NCBI GenBank assembly: GCA_964600075.1 | Contig: CAZRIE010000118.1 | Span: 1 to 12,918 of the forward strand | Source: CAZRIE01 sp964600075 | Lineage (GTDB): Bacteria > Bacteroidota > Bacteroidia > Flavobacteriales > Flavobacteriaceae | Direction of reading: 5' to 3' | Length of the DNA stretch: 12,918 nucleotides | Part shown: piece after piece, positions 6,303 through 12,918 of the stretch | Numbering within the stretch: position 1 is the first letter of the stretch | How the letters are laid out: each line of letters starts with the position of its first letter | Notes under the pieces: generated by a model | Databases searched by the model: none | Told to the model about the DNA's origin: nothing | The model's input: only the letters and a program-made list of their open reading frames with translations | Made by a program: the position numbers and the translations under genes

Positions 6303-7565
6303 ATGGCACAAAATTCCAGACGCTCGTTTTTATCCTCTTTAGCAAGTATTTCAGCTGTAACCCTGCTTACTCCTTTTTCAAGATTGATAGCCGCCGAACG
6401 GAATAAAGTCAAAATCAAGGATATCAAAACAATGGTGTTCAAAGGCTCAAAGGGAAGGAACTACACCTTAGTGAAAATAGAGACCGATTCCGGCCTTTTC
6501 GGTATCGCTGAAGCCTATGGCTCTCCGGGCTTGGGTATCGTTAAGGAATTACATGGCCTAAAAGAGCTTTTTATAGGAAAAGACCCGTTGCAGATTGATC
6601 GTTTATATACCGGACATTCTTTCGCCACATATCGCTATACCGACGGAAGTGCCCATGCCCAACAACGGGCTATGGCGGGTATCGAAATGGCCTTATGGGA
6701 TCTTGCCGGGAAAATACTTGATGTGCCTACCCATAGCTTGTTGGGCGGTAAATTCAGGGACCGAGTACGTATGTACGATCACCATACCCCAAAAGACTAC
6801 AATGACAAAATTGCCTGTAAAGATTGGGCCGATGCCGCCAAAGAACGGGCCAATGGTATTAGTATACATAAACTTGGCGTACCACGCACCTCGGCTGAAA
6901 GTGATTTTGGCTATGATCCATCAAACCGCCTACTTTCTAGCAAGGGACTTAAAAAACTTATTGACGGCTATCAAAACGTTCGCGACGCCATTGGCTGGGA
7001 GCACGATTTGATGGTCGGTTGCCATTGGGAATTCGATCTCCGTACGGCCATTGACGTGGCGAAAGGTCTCGAAACGGTCAAGCCACTTTGGTTAGAAGAT
7101 CCGCTCCCTGTTTCTTACAATGAAGGATGGAAGCGTCTATCGAGTATGTCGCCCGTTCCAATTTGTACTGGGGAAAACTGGTTACGTCGGGCTGAGGCGA
7201 TGCCCTTTATTGAGCAGTCCGCCATTGATATCGTTCACTTAGATCTAAGAAATTCCGGAGGATTTTTAGAGAGCAAACGCATAGCCGACATGGCCGACCT
7301 GCATTTTTTGCCAACAGGAAACCACAACACCGGAAGTATTGTTAACGGCATGGCAACAGTCACTTGGGCTTCGTCGATTAGAGATTATTTGGCTTGTGAA
7401 ACGGTCTATTTCGAAGGGGATGCGAACGATGATGCCATTATTCATGATGGGCCTCTTTGCAAAAACGGCTATGTGGAAGTGCCCGATAACCCTGGTTTGG
7501 GTATTGATCTCAATCCTGATGTGGTCAAAGCAAATCTGCTTCCCGGGGAAGTATGGTGGGGCTAA
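6303..7565 (+). CDS. Tat-exported enolase-superfamily (mandelate racemase/muconate lactonizing type) enzyme
   Basis: A 420-residue protein. Residues 5-31 are a twin-arginine signal (N-S-R-R-S-F-L, then a hydrophobic stretch ending AA), so the folded enzyme acts in the periplasm. The capping domain spans about 36-150 and the barrel about 155-400. By spacing against mandelate racemase (D195, E221, E247, D270, H297), E265 (WLEDPLP), E291 (CTGENW), D314 (HLDLRNSGG) and H341 (TGNHNTGS) occupy the second and third metal ligands and the Asp-His dyad. The first ligand position is Gly239 (MVGCHW) instead of Asp, while His241 sits in the D-x-H slot. H189-K190 lies near the K-x-K base position. Characterised relatives dehydrate aldonic or uronic sugar acids, so a sugar-acid dehydratase is likely, with substrate unknown. 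The start is an ATG 70 bp after the BASS stop. A strong small palindrome follows the stop codon. Confidence 0.86.
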   Translation: MAQNSRRSFLSSLASISAVTLLTPFSRLIAAERNKVKIKDIKTMVFKGSKGRNYTLVKIETDSGLFGIAEAYGSPGLGIVKELHGLKELFIGKDPLQIDRLYTGHSFATYRYTDGSAHAQQRAMAGIEMALWDLAGKILDVPTHSLLGGKFRDRVRMYDHHTPKDYNDKIACKDWADAAKERANGISIHKLGVPRTSAESDFGYDPSNRLLSSKGLKKLIDGYQNVRDAIGWEHDLMVGCHWEFDLRTAIDVAKGLETVKPLWLEDPLPVSYNEGWKRLSSMSPVPICTGENWLRRAEAMPFIEQSAIDIVHLDLRNSGGFLESKRIADMADLHFLPTGNHNTGSIVNGMATVTWASSIRDYLACETVYFEGDANDDAIIHDGPLCKNGYVEVPDNPGLGIDLNPDVVKANLLPGEVWWG

Positions 7566-7569
7566 GAGG

Positions 7570-7583
7570 GGGGCATATGCCCC
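7570..7583. repeat. GC-rich 14-bp palindrome just after the enolase-superfamily stop codon
   Basis: GGGGCATATGCCCC begins 5 nt after the TAA. In RNA it would give a five-base-pair G:C stem with an ATAT loop. No T run follows, so it is not a canonical intrinsic terminator. It may protect the 3' end of the BASS/enolase message or attenuate reading into the DUF1080 gene 203 bp further on. Confidence 0.5.
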
Positions 7584-7785
7584 AAAGCTCCCCAGTATGG
7601 TTTCCGGTTATTGATGTGAGCTACGAAAGTAATCTAATTGGGCATCTATCCTCGATTGGGCTTGATTTATCGGCGTTCTTTTAGCTACGCGTCCAGCTTT
7701 TGTGGTTTGGTGATTCTGGAGGAACTAAAGTTGCGAAAAATAGTAAAAAATATTAAATTACAGTAAATCAATACTTATAGCTATC

Positions 7786-8364
7786 ATGAAAAAGACTAAA
7801 TTATTTTTATATCCGGCAATCGTATTCTTAATGGCAATATCCTGTAAAAACGTACAGCCTTTATTTGAAGAAACTTCTGAACAATGGCTCGTAAAAGGTA
7901 ATGCCGAGTGGAATTTCGACACAAATCAAGTAATAGGAATTGGTCCCGGTCCCGTTACAGAAGAAGGTTTTATTGCGACCAAAAAAAGGTACAATAACTT
8001 TATTTTAGAAATGGATTTCAATCCAGATAGCACCATTAATTCCGGTGTTTTTATACGCTGCGAGAACGATATACCCAGTGCTGCCCAGTGTTACGAAATA
8101 AACATATGGGATTCAAATCCTAACCAAGACTATAGGACTGGGGGAATCGTTAATAAATTTAGTCCGTTGACCAAGGTCGAAACGATTAACAAATGGAATA
8201 GCTATAAAGTTAAATGCGAGAAGAATCGTATACAAGTATGGATCGATGGTATTTCGATCTTAGACGTTACCGACGAGGACCACAAAGAAGGCTATATTTG
8301 TCTTCAAGCAAGGGGAACCGGTAAAATTAAGTTTCGAAATATAAAGGTTCGGGAATTGAAATAG
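7786..8364 (+). CDS. DUF1080 (3-keto-disaccharide hydrolase family) lipoprotein
   Basis: A 192-residue protein. It begins MKKTKLFLYPAIVFLMAISC: a basic start, a hydrophobic helix and a Cys at 20 in a relaxed Bacteroidota lipobox, so it is a lipid-anchored envelope protein. The rest is one DUF1080 jelly-roll (about 25-192). Family marks are FILEMDFNP..TINSGVFIRC (69-88), YEINIWDSNPNQDYRTGGI (103-121), WNSYKVKCEKNRIQVWIDG (about 140-159) and the closing GYICLQARGTGKIKFRNIKV. Some family members hydrolyse 3-keto glycosides made by sugar 3-dehydrogenases, and many others have no known activity. It is 220 bp downstream of the enolase-superfamily gene on the same strand and converges with the PQQ dehydrogenase. 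A link between glycoside oxidation and hydrolysis is suggested by context only. The length is typical of single-domain members. Confidence 0.86.
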   Translation: MKKTKLFLYPAIVFLMAISCKNVQPLFEETSEQWLVKGNAEWNFDTNQVIGIGPGPVTEEGFIATKKRYNNFILEMDFNPDSTINSGVFIRCENDIPSAAQCYEINIWDSNPNQDYRTGGIVNKFSPLTKVETINKWNSYKVKCEKNRIQVWIDGISILDVTDEDHKEGYICLQARGTGKIKFRNIKVRELK

Positions 8365-8387
8365 CGTACAGGTCTAAGAATTACGAT

Positions 8388-8444
8388 AACATCCAATCAC
8401 ATTAGAGTAACTTATTTGGTGCCAGATTCCGATTTTTGGATGTT
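8388..8444. terminator. Possible bidirectional stem between convergent DUF1080 and PQQ genes
   Basis: AACATCCAA (8388-8396) and TTGGATGTT (8436-8444) are exact inverted repeats with a 39-nt loop. Their right end reaches into the last codon of the PQQ gene. They fill the 79-bp gap between two convergent genes, where a shared terminator would be expected. The long loop and the lack of a clear T run directly after the stem make this weak. Confidence 0.3.
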
Positions 8445-10669
8445 CACTTTAACGAAAATGCGATGTAATACCCTCCGGACTTGGTATCGTCATCTACTTC
8501 ACCCATATCATTTGTCGCTATAACAATGAATTGCTTGCCTTTTTGCTGATAGGTAATCGGCGTAGCTTGCGCAATGGCGGGCAATTGGTATTCCCAGATT
8601 GTTTTGCCCGTTTTGCGGTCGAAAGCCCTTATTTTTTTGTCCTCTGTGGCCGCTATGAATACTAGTCCACCCTCCGTAACAATAGGACCTCCCCGATTGA
8701 CAGTGCCTGTGATAGGTATTCCTTTTTTTGTCAGTTCATCGTGTTCCCCCAAAGGCACGCGCCAAAGGTACTCGCCGGTATTCAGGTCGATGGCATTAAG
8801 CGTGCCCCACGGGGGCTTGATTCCGGGATAACCGTTGGCATCCCAAACTTTGTTCCAGCCCGTATGGATATATGGGGGTACATAGGGAAAATTCTCATTC
8901 TTTTTGGTCTCCAGATTTCCCTCATCGTGAATATCGTCAGTTAAACCTTCCTTTTTATCTTGATCAAGAATGTATAAAAGAATAGACTCTCGATCTCGGC
9001 CAGATAGATGTTGAAATGATGGCATACGCCCTTGCCCGTTTTTTAGAATATCGCTTATAACTTTTTTCGAAAGCATGTTATCAAGACTTGCAAGGCTCGG
9101 AATTTCGGAACCATCACCTTTTCTATCCGCACCGTGGCAAACTGCGCAATTATTGATGTATAGAGAGTTGCCACGGGAGGTGCTTTCCTTCATTTTCTCC
9201 GCCATATCGATCATCTGTATATTGCTTGGCAACTCATTGACATTCTGGTAGAGTACGCCGGCCGGGTCAACAGCATTGCCACCCCAAAGAGCTCCACCTC
9301 CAGTACCAATATACCAAAAGCCCTCAGCACTGGGTGGTATATACTTTGATCCACGCCGTGATTTAAGAAACCGTTCCTTTATGCTTTTATGTGCATCTGG
9401 AAAATGCAATGAATCTGGAAGATCTGCTTCGGTAATAATCTGTCGTGTTACCAAGGGCAGAGGTTTTAACGGAAATTTTTGCGTAGGATTTGGATGTTCT
9501 CCAGGCAGACCGGTGGTCGGTACTGGCCTTTCTTCAACAGGAAATAAAGACTTTCCTGTTTCACGGTCGAGTACGTATACCAATCCGTCTTTGGTGGTCT
9601 GCACAACGGCGTCCACTAATTTCCCGTCATGCCTTACGGTCAATAGATTGGGCGGACAAGAGATATCCAAGTCCCATAGGTCATGCTTTATGGTTTGGTA
9701 ATGCCATTTTAATTTACCGGTCGTGGCATCTAGCGCCAATATGCAATTGGCAAATAAATTTTCCCCGGCTCGATCGCCCCCATAAAAATCGACGGATGGC
9801 GAACCTGTTCCAATGTAAACGGTACCTCTTGCCTCATCGAGCACCATTCCGGCCCAGTTATTGGCTCCCCCGATTTTTTTATAGGCATCTTTAGGCCAGG
9901 TATCATATCCTAATTCTCCAGGTCGGGGTATGGTATGAAAAATCCATAGGAGTTCACCAGATCGGACATCAAAGCCACGGATATCGCCAGGAAGCGCATC
10001 ACCATATTCCGATACCGTTGAGCCCATGACCAAAACATCTTTGTAAATTATTCCCGGGCTGGTGGCCGTCACCGAAAAATCCTTGGCATCGAACCAGTCA
10101 TTCTCAAGACCAGTATGAAAATCTATCTTTCCGCCGGTGCCAAAACTCTCTACGGGACTTCCAGTAAGCGCATTAATGCAGTATAGCCAAGAACCGGCAA
10201 CATAGAAGAGGCGTTTGTCTTTTCCATTTTGCCAGTAGTTTAATCCCCTATTGACATTATGGGAAGGAGGCACGAATTTCCATAGTTCTTCTCCAGTAGC
10301 TGCATTTAGCGCGAACAATTTTGATTTAGTGCCCGTTCCGTACAATATACCGTCTATTACTATAGGTTGGCATTCAATTCTTTCTGGTCTGGCATCGAGC
10401 TCCAAAGAATCCCCAACATAGTAACTCCATGCTATTTCAAGTTGGTTTACATTGTCGGTCGTGATTTGGTTCAAGGTCGAAAACCGGTTACCGGCAAGAT
10501 TTCCACCATAGGCCGGCCAATCGACATCTGTGTTCGAGGCATCTGAATAAAGTGCCCCATCACAACTGACCAATAACAGTGGTATAAATACATAAAATAG
10601 GATTTTCAGGCCGGTCTTTGAAAAATTAGTAGCGCATATGGCCCTAAAGGCCGATTTTTTTTTGACCAT
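8444..10669 (-). CDS. PQQ-dependent glucose-dehydrogenase-type lipoprotein with an inserted cytochrome c domain
   Basis: With the ATG at 10669 the protein has 741 residues. A TTG 17 codons upstream is also in frame but less likely. Residues 1-36 are a lipoprotein signal ending LLLVSC, so Cys36 is lipidated and the enzyme faces the periplasm. An eight-bladed PQQ propeller follows, shown by WPAYGGNLAGNRFSTL, repeated A-x-D-x-x-T-G-x-x-x-W blade ends, GGANNWAG and KHDLWDLD. Residues about 483-570 interrupt it with a class I cytochrome c: CAVCH (508-512) binds haem and Met549 (GRMPSF) is the probable sixth ligand. The propeller then closes with PWGTLNAIDLNTGEYLWRVP and GGPIVTEGGLVFIAATEDKK, very close to membrane glucose dehydrogenases. 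It likely oxidises an aldose to a lactone and passes electrons through its own haem. Three oddly placed basic and polar residues precede the signal helix. It stands alone on its strand. Confidence 0.92.
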   Translation of the reverse strand: MVKKKSAFRAICATNFSKTGLKILFYVFIPLLLVSCDGALYSDASNTDVDWPAYGGNLAGNRFSTLNQITTDNVNQLEIAWSYYVGDSLELDARPERIECQPIVIDGILYGTGTKSKLFALNAATGEELWKFVPPSHNVNRGLNYWQNGKDKRLFYVAGSWLYCINALTGSPVESFGTGGKIDFHTGLENDWFDAKDFSVTATSPGIIYKDVLVMGSTVSEYGDALPGDIRGFDVRSGELLWIFHTIPRPGELGYDTWPKDAYKKIGGANNWAGMVLDEARGTVYIGTGSPSVDFYGGDRAGENLFANCILALDATTGKLKWHYQTIKHDLWDLDISCPPNLLTVRHDGKLVDAVVQTTKDGLVYVLDRETGKSLFPVEERPVPTTGLPGEHPNPTQKFPLKPLPLVTRQIITEADLPDSLHFPDAHKSIKERFLKSRRGSKYIPPSAEGFWYIGTGGGALWGGNAVDPAGVLYQNVNELPSNIQMIDMAEKMKESTSRGNSLYINNCAVCHGADRKGDGSEIPSLASLDNMLSKKVISDILKNGQGRMPSFQHLSGRDRESILLYILDQDKKEGLTDDIHDEGNLETKKNENFPYVPPYIHTGWNKVWDANGYPGIKPPWGTLNAIDLNTGEYLWRVPLGEHDELTKKGIPITGTVNRGGPIVTEGGLVFIAATEDKKIRAFDRKTGKTIWEYQLPAIAQATPITYQQKGKQFIVIATNDMGEVDDDTKSGGYYIAFSLK
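8966..9223 (-). other. Cytochrome c domain inside the PQQ dehydrogenase
   Basis: This stretch encodes the haem domain spliced between two propeller blades. CxxCH is encoded at 9134-9148 and the likely axial Met at 9023-9025. Sequence on both sides is propeller, so this is a domain insertion and not an end-to-end fusion. Confidence 0.8.
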
Positions 10670-11085
10670 TGCTTTACATGTATTTTGTGCGATACTCGGC
10701 CATGAAATTCGAGATGACAAGCATACTTTTTGATATTATTTATTCGGTTTATATGATGTTTTCCCCGATATTTTTGCACGAATACTAAACAAATACGGGC
10801 CATCTGTTACATAAAGTGTTTTCAGGTATTTACCCTCCAAAGTACAATTTGTTATCGCCGTCATTCCTGAATTTTGCGCGACCGGAAGATAACACTGTTA
10901 AAGTTTCATCTTTGATTTAAAATCCTTTTCCGTAATTACTTGAAGTTTTTGTGCGATTATAGATTTGAAAATATTTTTTGTTGGCCTTAACTAAGGTAAA
11001 AAATAATATTGATTTGCAGCCTTTAATCAATTATTGGAGAAAGTGAGATAATACTGTACATTTAAACGACGGTTTATTTCCACAC

Positions 11086-11118
11086 TTTGAAAATTCCGTG
11101 TTCCTAAAGTTTAATTTG
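11086..11118 (+). promoter_or_regulatory. Candidate Bacteroidota-type promoter of the glycosidase-like gene
   Basis: TTTG (11086-11089) and TTAATTTG (11111-11118) are 21 bp apart. They resemble the -33 TTG and -7 TAnnTTTG elements, with one mismatch in the second box. Transcription would begin at about 11122-11127, exactly where the long inverted repeat starts. Confidence 0.35.
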
Positions 11119-11125
11119 ACGTAGC

Positions 11126-11168
11126 AATCCAATAGTTAAAATTTTACCTTAATTTAAACTATTGGATT
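11126..11168. repeat. 43-bp inverted repeat with 18-bp arms upstream of the glycosidase-like gene
   Basis: AATCCAATAGTTAAAATT (11126-11143) pairs with AATTTAAACTATTGGATT (11151-11168) around the 7-nt loop TTACCTT. Only one pair is mismatched, and the outer 12 bp are perfect. It ends 39 nt before the ATG at 11208. It may be a regulator-binding site or a 5' leader hairpin. No T run follows it, so it is not a simple terminator. Confidence 0.75.
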
Positions 11169-11207
11169 ATACTTTTAAGCAACCAACTAAAATCGAAACC
11201 TTTAATA

Positions 11208-12918
11208 ATGAGACAAATAAAAAAAACAAGATTCAATAGCCTGGCAATTGTTTTTATGATTGCCAATTCATTTTTTTTGTTGAATGCCCAAGAAACTAAA
11301 GATTCTTTCGATTGGCAATTAAGGGAAAACGGGGCAATTGTTTGGGACTTGGAGTCAAGCGATGAGCTACCTCACAATGACCATATGGCCATGAGTGGGC
11401 AATCTGTTGATATGATTTTGGAATGGGGAATTGATAGTCAGGCTGGTTTTTATGCAAATCGATTGATTCGATGGCCGATGTTAAGAACCTTGCCGGATGA
11501 TACGCACGCGAGTTTACAGCGCAAATCGGGAGACACGACCTCATTATTACCTCGTGTAGATGGCAAAGCAATATCTTCAGGGAAAGTAAAAAGCTTAAGT
11601 ATCTACGGGACCCTAACTGTACTGAGCACCCATGAAGAGGGCTTACTATCAGTACGCACTATATTCCCCAGTGTCCTTAATCCGACCATTATCGACCGAA
11701 TTCAATTGACGAATACCAATGATCATGTAATAGAAATAGTGATTCCCGCTTGGAATGATGAGGAATTTACCATTGAAGAGAAAGGATTATATGGGGTTTA
11801 CACCATCAGTGAATTCATTGAAGGAGATGGTAAGTTCCAATTGGCTTCCGGAGAAACTTTAAACTATGCTGTAATCAGAACGGCCCGAAAATCTAATGAC
11901 GCTCCCTATTTCGGTAATTCTTCAGCTGAATGGGCAGCAAGACAAGATTTCATTAGCAATTCCTCTGATAACTTAATATTGAAAACGCCAAATCCTACAC
12001 TCAATCGACTGTTCGATTTTTCTAAAATAAGGGCCTCGGAAAGTATTTTTTCTACTCGGGGAGGCCTTATGCATGGGCCAGGAGGTTATAATAAATATTT
12101 AGCAGCGATTTGGGCCAACGACCAAGCTGAATATATCAATCCCTTTTTTCCGTTTCTGGGAAATACTGCCGGTAATGTAAGTGCTCTAAATAGTTTTCAG
12201 CATTTTGCCAAATATATCAACCCGGAATACAAACCCATTCCGAGTTCCATTGTTTCCGAAGGCCGGAGTTTCTGGAACGGGGCCGGAGATCGGGGTGATA
12301 TGGCCATGATCGCCTATGGGGCTGCTAGATTTGCATTGGCGTCTGGGAACAAAGAATATGGCAAAGAACTTTGGCCCTTAATCAAATGGTGTTTGGAATA
12401 TTTGAAACGAAAGGAAATGCCAAATGGTTCTATAGCCTCAGATTCTGATGAGCTGGAAGGTAGGTTTCCAGCTGGCAAGGCCAATTTGAGCACTATATCG
12501 CTGTACTACGATGCGTTGCTATCAGCTTCCTTTTTAGTCAAAGAACTAGAGCTCGATGACCAATTGGCCACCAACTTTAAAAATAAAGCAGCTAAACTAA
12601 GAAAGGCAATCAGCAAAAATTTTGAGTCTACCGTTGAAGGTTTTAATACCTATCAATATTACGAAGGGAACGATGAGTTGCGAAGTTGGATCTGCTTTCC
12701 TTTGACCGTTGGCATTAACAACAGAGCAGCAGGTACCATAGATGCCCTTTTTTCAGATAAATTATGGACAAATAGCGGCCTTCTGACCAAATCAGGTACT
12801 TCAACCGTCTGGGACCGCTCTACATTGTATGCCCTACGAGGCGTTTTTCAAGCGGGTTTCGCAGACCGTGCATTGGAAAAGTTGGAAGATTTTTCCCAGA
12901 CCCGACTTTTGGGGAGTC
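11208..12918 (+). CDS. Secreted six-hairpin-glycosidase-like protein (N-terminal 570 residues, open at window end)
   Basis: ATG at 11208 reads 570 codons to the right edge with no stop. Residues 1-28 are a Sec signal peptide (basic start, LAIVFMIANSFFLLNAQ), with probable cleavage after Ala27. Residues about 30-250 look beta-rich and resemble the N-terminal sandwich domain of (alpha/alpha)6 glycosidases. From about 260 the sequence is helical, with GPGGYNKYLAAIWANDQAEY (290-309), GDRGDMAMIAYGAARFALAS (360-379), DSDELEGRFPAGKANLST (412-429), YYDALLSASFLVKEL and TSTVWDRSTLYALRGVFQAG (531-550). These alternating helices with conserved acidic residues are typical of six-hairpin glycosidases such as trehalase, GH63 or GH78-like clans. 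I cannot assign a GH family, and catalytic acids such as E416 or D535 are guesses. It is divergent from the PQQ gene and preceded by a 43-bp inverted repeat. Confidence 0.7.
   Translation, partial: MRQIKKTRFNSLAIVFMIANSFFLLNAQETKDSFDWQLRENGAIVWDLESSDELPHNDHMAMSGQSVDMILEWGIDSQAGFYANRLIRWPMLRTLPDDTHASLQRKSGDTTSLLPRVDGKAISSGKVKSLSIYGTLTVLSTHEEGLLSVRTIFPSVLNPTIIDRIQLTNTNDHVIEIVIPAWNDEEFTIEEKGLYGVYTISEFIEGDGKFQLASGETLNYAVIRTARKSNDAPYFGNSSAEWAARQDFISNSSDNLILKTPNPTLNRLFDFSKIRASESIFSTRGGLMHGPGGYNKYLAAIWANDQAEYINPFFPFLGNTAGNVSALNSFQHFAKYINPEYKPIPSSIVSEGRSFWNGAGDRGDMAMIAYGAARFALASGNKEYGKELWPLIKWCLEYLKRKEMPNGSIASDSDELEGRFPAGKANLSTISLYYDALLSASFLVKELELDDQLATNFKNKAAKLRKAISKNFESTVEGFNTYQYYEGNDELRSWICFPLTVGINNRAAGTIDALFSDKLWTNSGLLTKSGTSTVWDRSTLYALRGVFQAGFADRALEKLEDFSQTRLLGS

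Larger units (their letters stand above)
10670..11207. other. 538-bp divergent intergenic region (PQQ gene / glycosidase-like gene)
   Basis: No gene is recognisable. An in-frame extension of the PQQ gene to a TTG at 10720 overlaps its left end. Small dyads are TAACACTGTTA (10890-10900), TGTTATC/GATAACA (10850-10856 and 10888-10894) and CCTTA-AC-TAAGG (10985-10996). Any of these could be operators, but none is convincing alone. The right end carries a candidate promoter and a strong 43-bp inverted repeat, both listed separately. Confidence 0.55.

Noticed and set aside
10670..10803. Upstream extension of the PQQ protein or a small minus-strand gene
   Set aside because: The extension starts at TTG and puts 17 additional residues before a lipoprotein signal that is complete without them. 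The other short frame overlaps it and has no recognisable features.
11296..11571. A 91-codon minus-strand open frame
   Set aside because: It lies opposite the glycosidase-like gene, whose frame stays open for 570 codons with a signal peptide.

Overview
The window looks like chromosomal DNA of a marine-type member of the Bacteroidota, most likely Flavobacteriaceae. The reasons are the AT-rich intergenic DNA, several lipoprotein and Sec/Tat-exported carbohydrate enzymes, weak or absent Shine-Dalgarno sequences, and candidate promoters of the TTG / TAnnTTTG type rather than the E. coli type. No genus can be fixed from the sequence alone. There are no RNA genes, CRISPR arrays or insertion sequences that I can recognise.

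Left part (1-2665, all minus strand): the N-terminus of a sodium:solute symporter runs off the left edge. It is preceded by a GNAT acetyltransferase, then a decayed zinc alcohol dehydrogenase (frameshifted after about 40 codons and missing roughly two thirds of its length), then a 459-residue permease that appears related to the NCS2 (xanthine/uracil) type. The permease and the dehydrogenase remnant are 12 bp apart and were probably once one operon.

Middle part (3026-8364): a FadR/GntR-type regulator (+), an RraA/HMG-aldolase-like protein (-, convergent with the regulator), and then a plus-strand run. That run contains a BASS-family sodium symporter with extra N-terminal membrane segments, a Tat-exported mandelate-racemase-type enolase-superfamily enzyme, and a DUF1080 (3-keto-disaccharide hydrolase family) lipoprotein.

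Right part (8365-12918): a PQQ-dependent, glucose-dehydrogenase-type lipoprotein with a c-type cytochrome spliced into its propeller (-). After a 538-bp intergenic region comes the first 570 residues of a secreted protein resembling six-hairpin glycosidases (+), which runs off the right edge. A 43-bp, nearly perfect hairpin sits just upstream of that last gene.

Working model (inference): the middle and right genes form a sugar or sugar-acid utilisation locus in which the first steps occur outside the cytoplasm. A secreted glycosidase-like protein and the DUF1080 lipoprotein act on glycosides. The PQQ/haem enzyme oxidises aldoses to lactones or acids, and the Tat-exported enolase-superfamily enzyme would dehydrate the acid. 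The BASS carrier imports the product, the RraA-like protein cleaves or decarboxylates it, and the GntR protein senses an acid ligand. The enolase-superfamily protein has Gly where its first metal-binding Asp is expected, which needs checking before activity is assumed.
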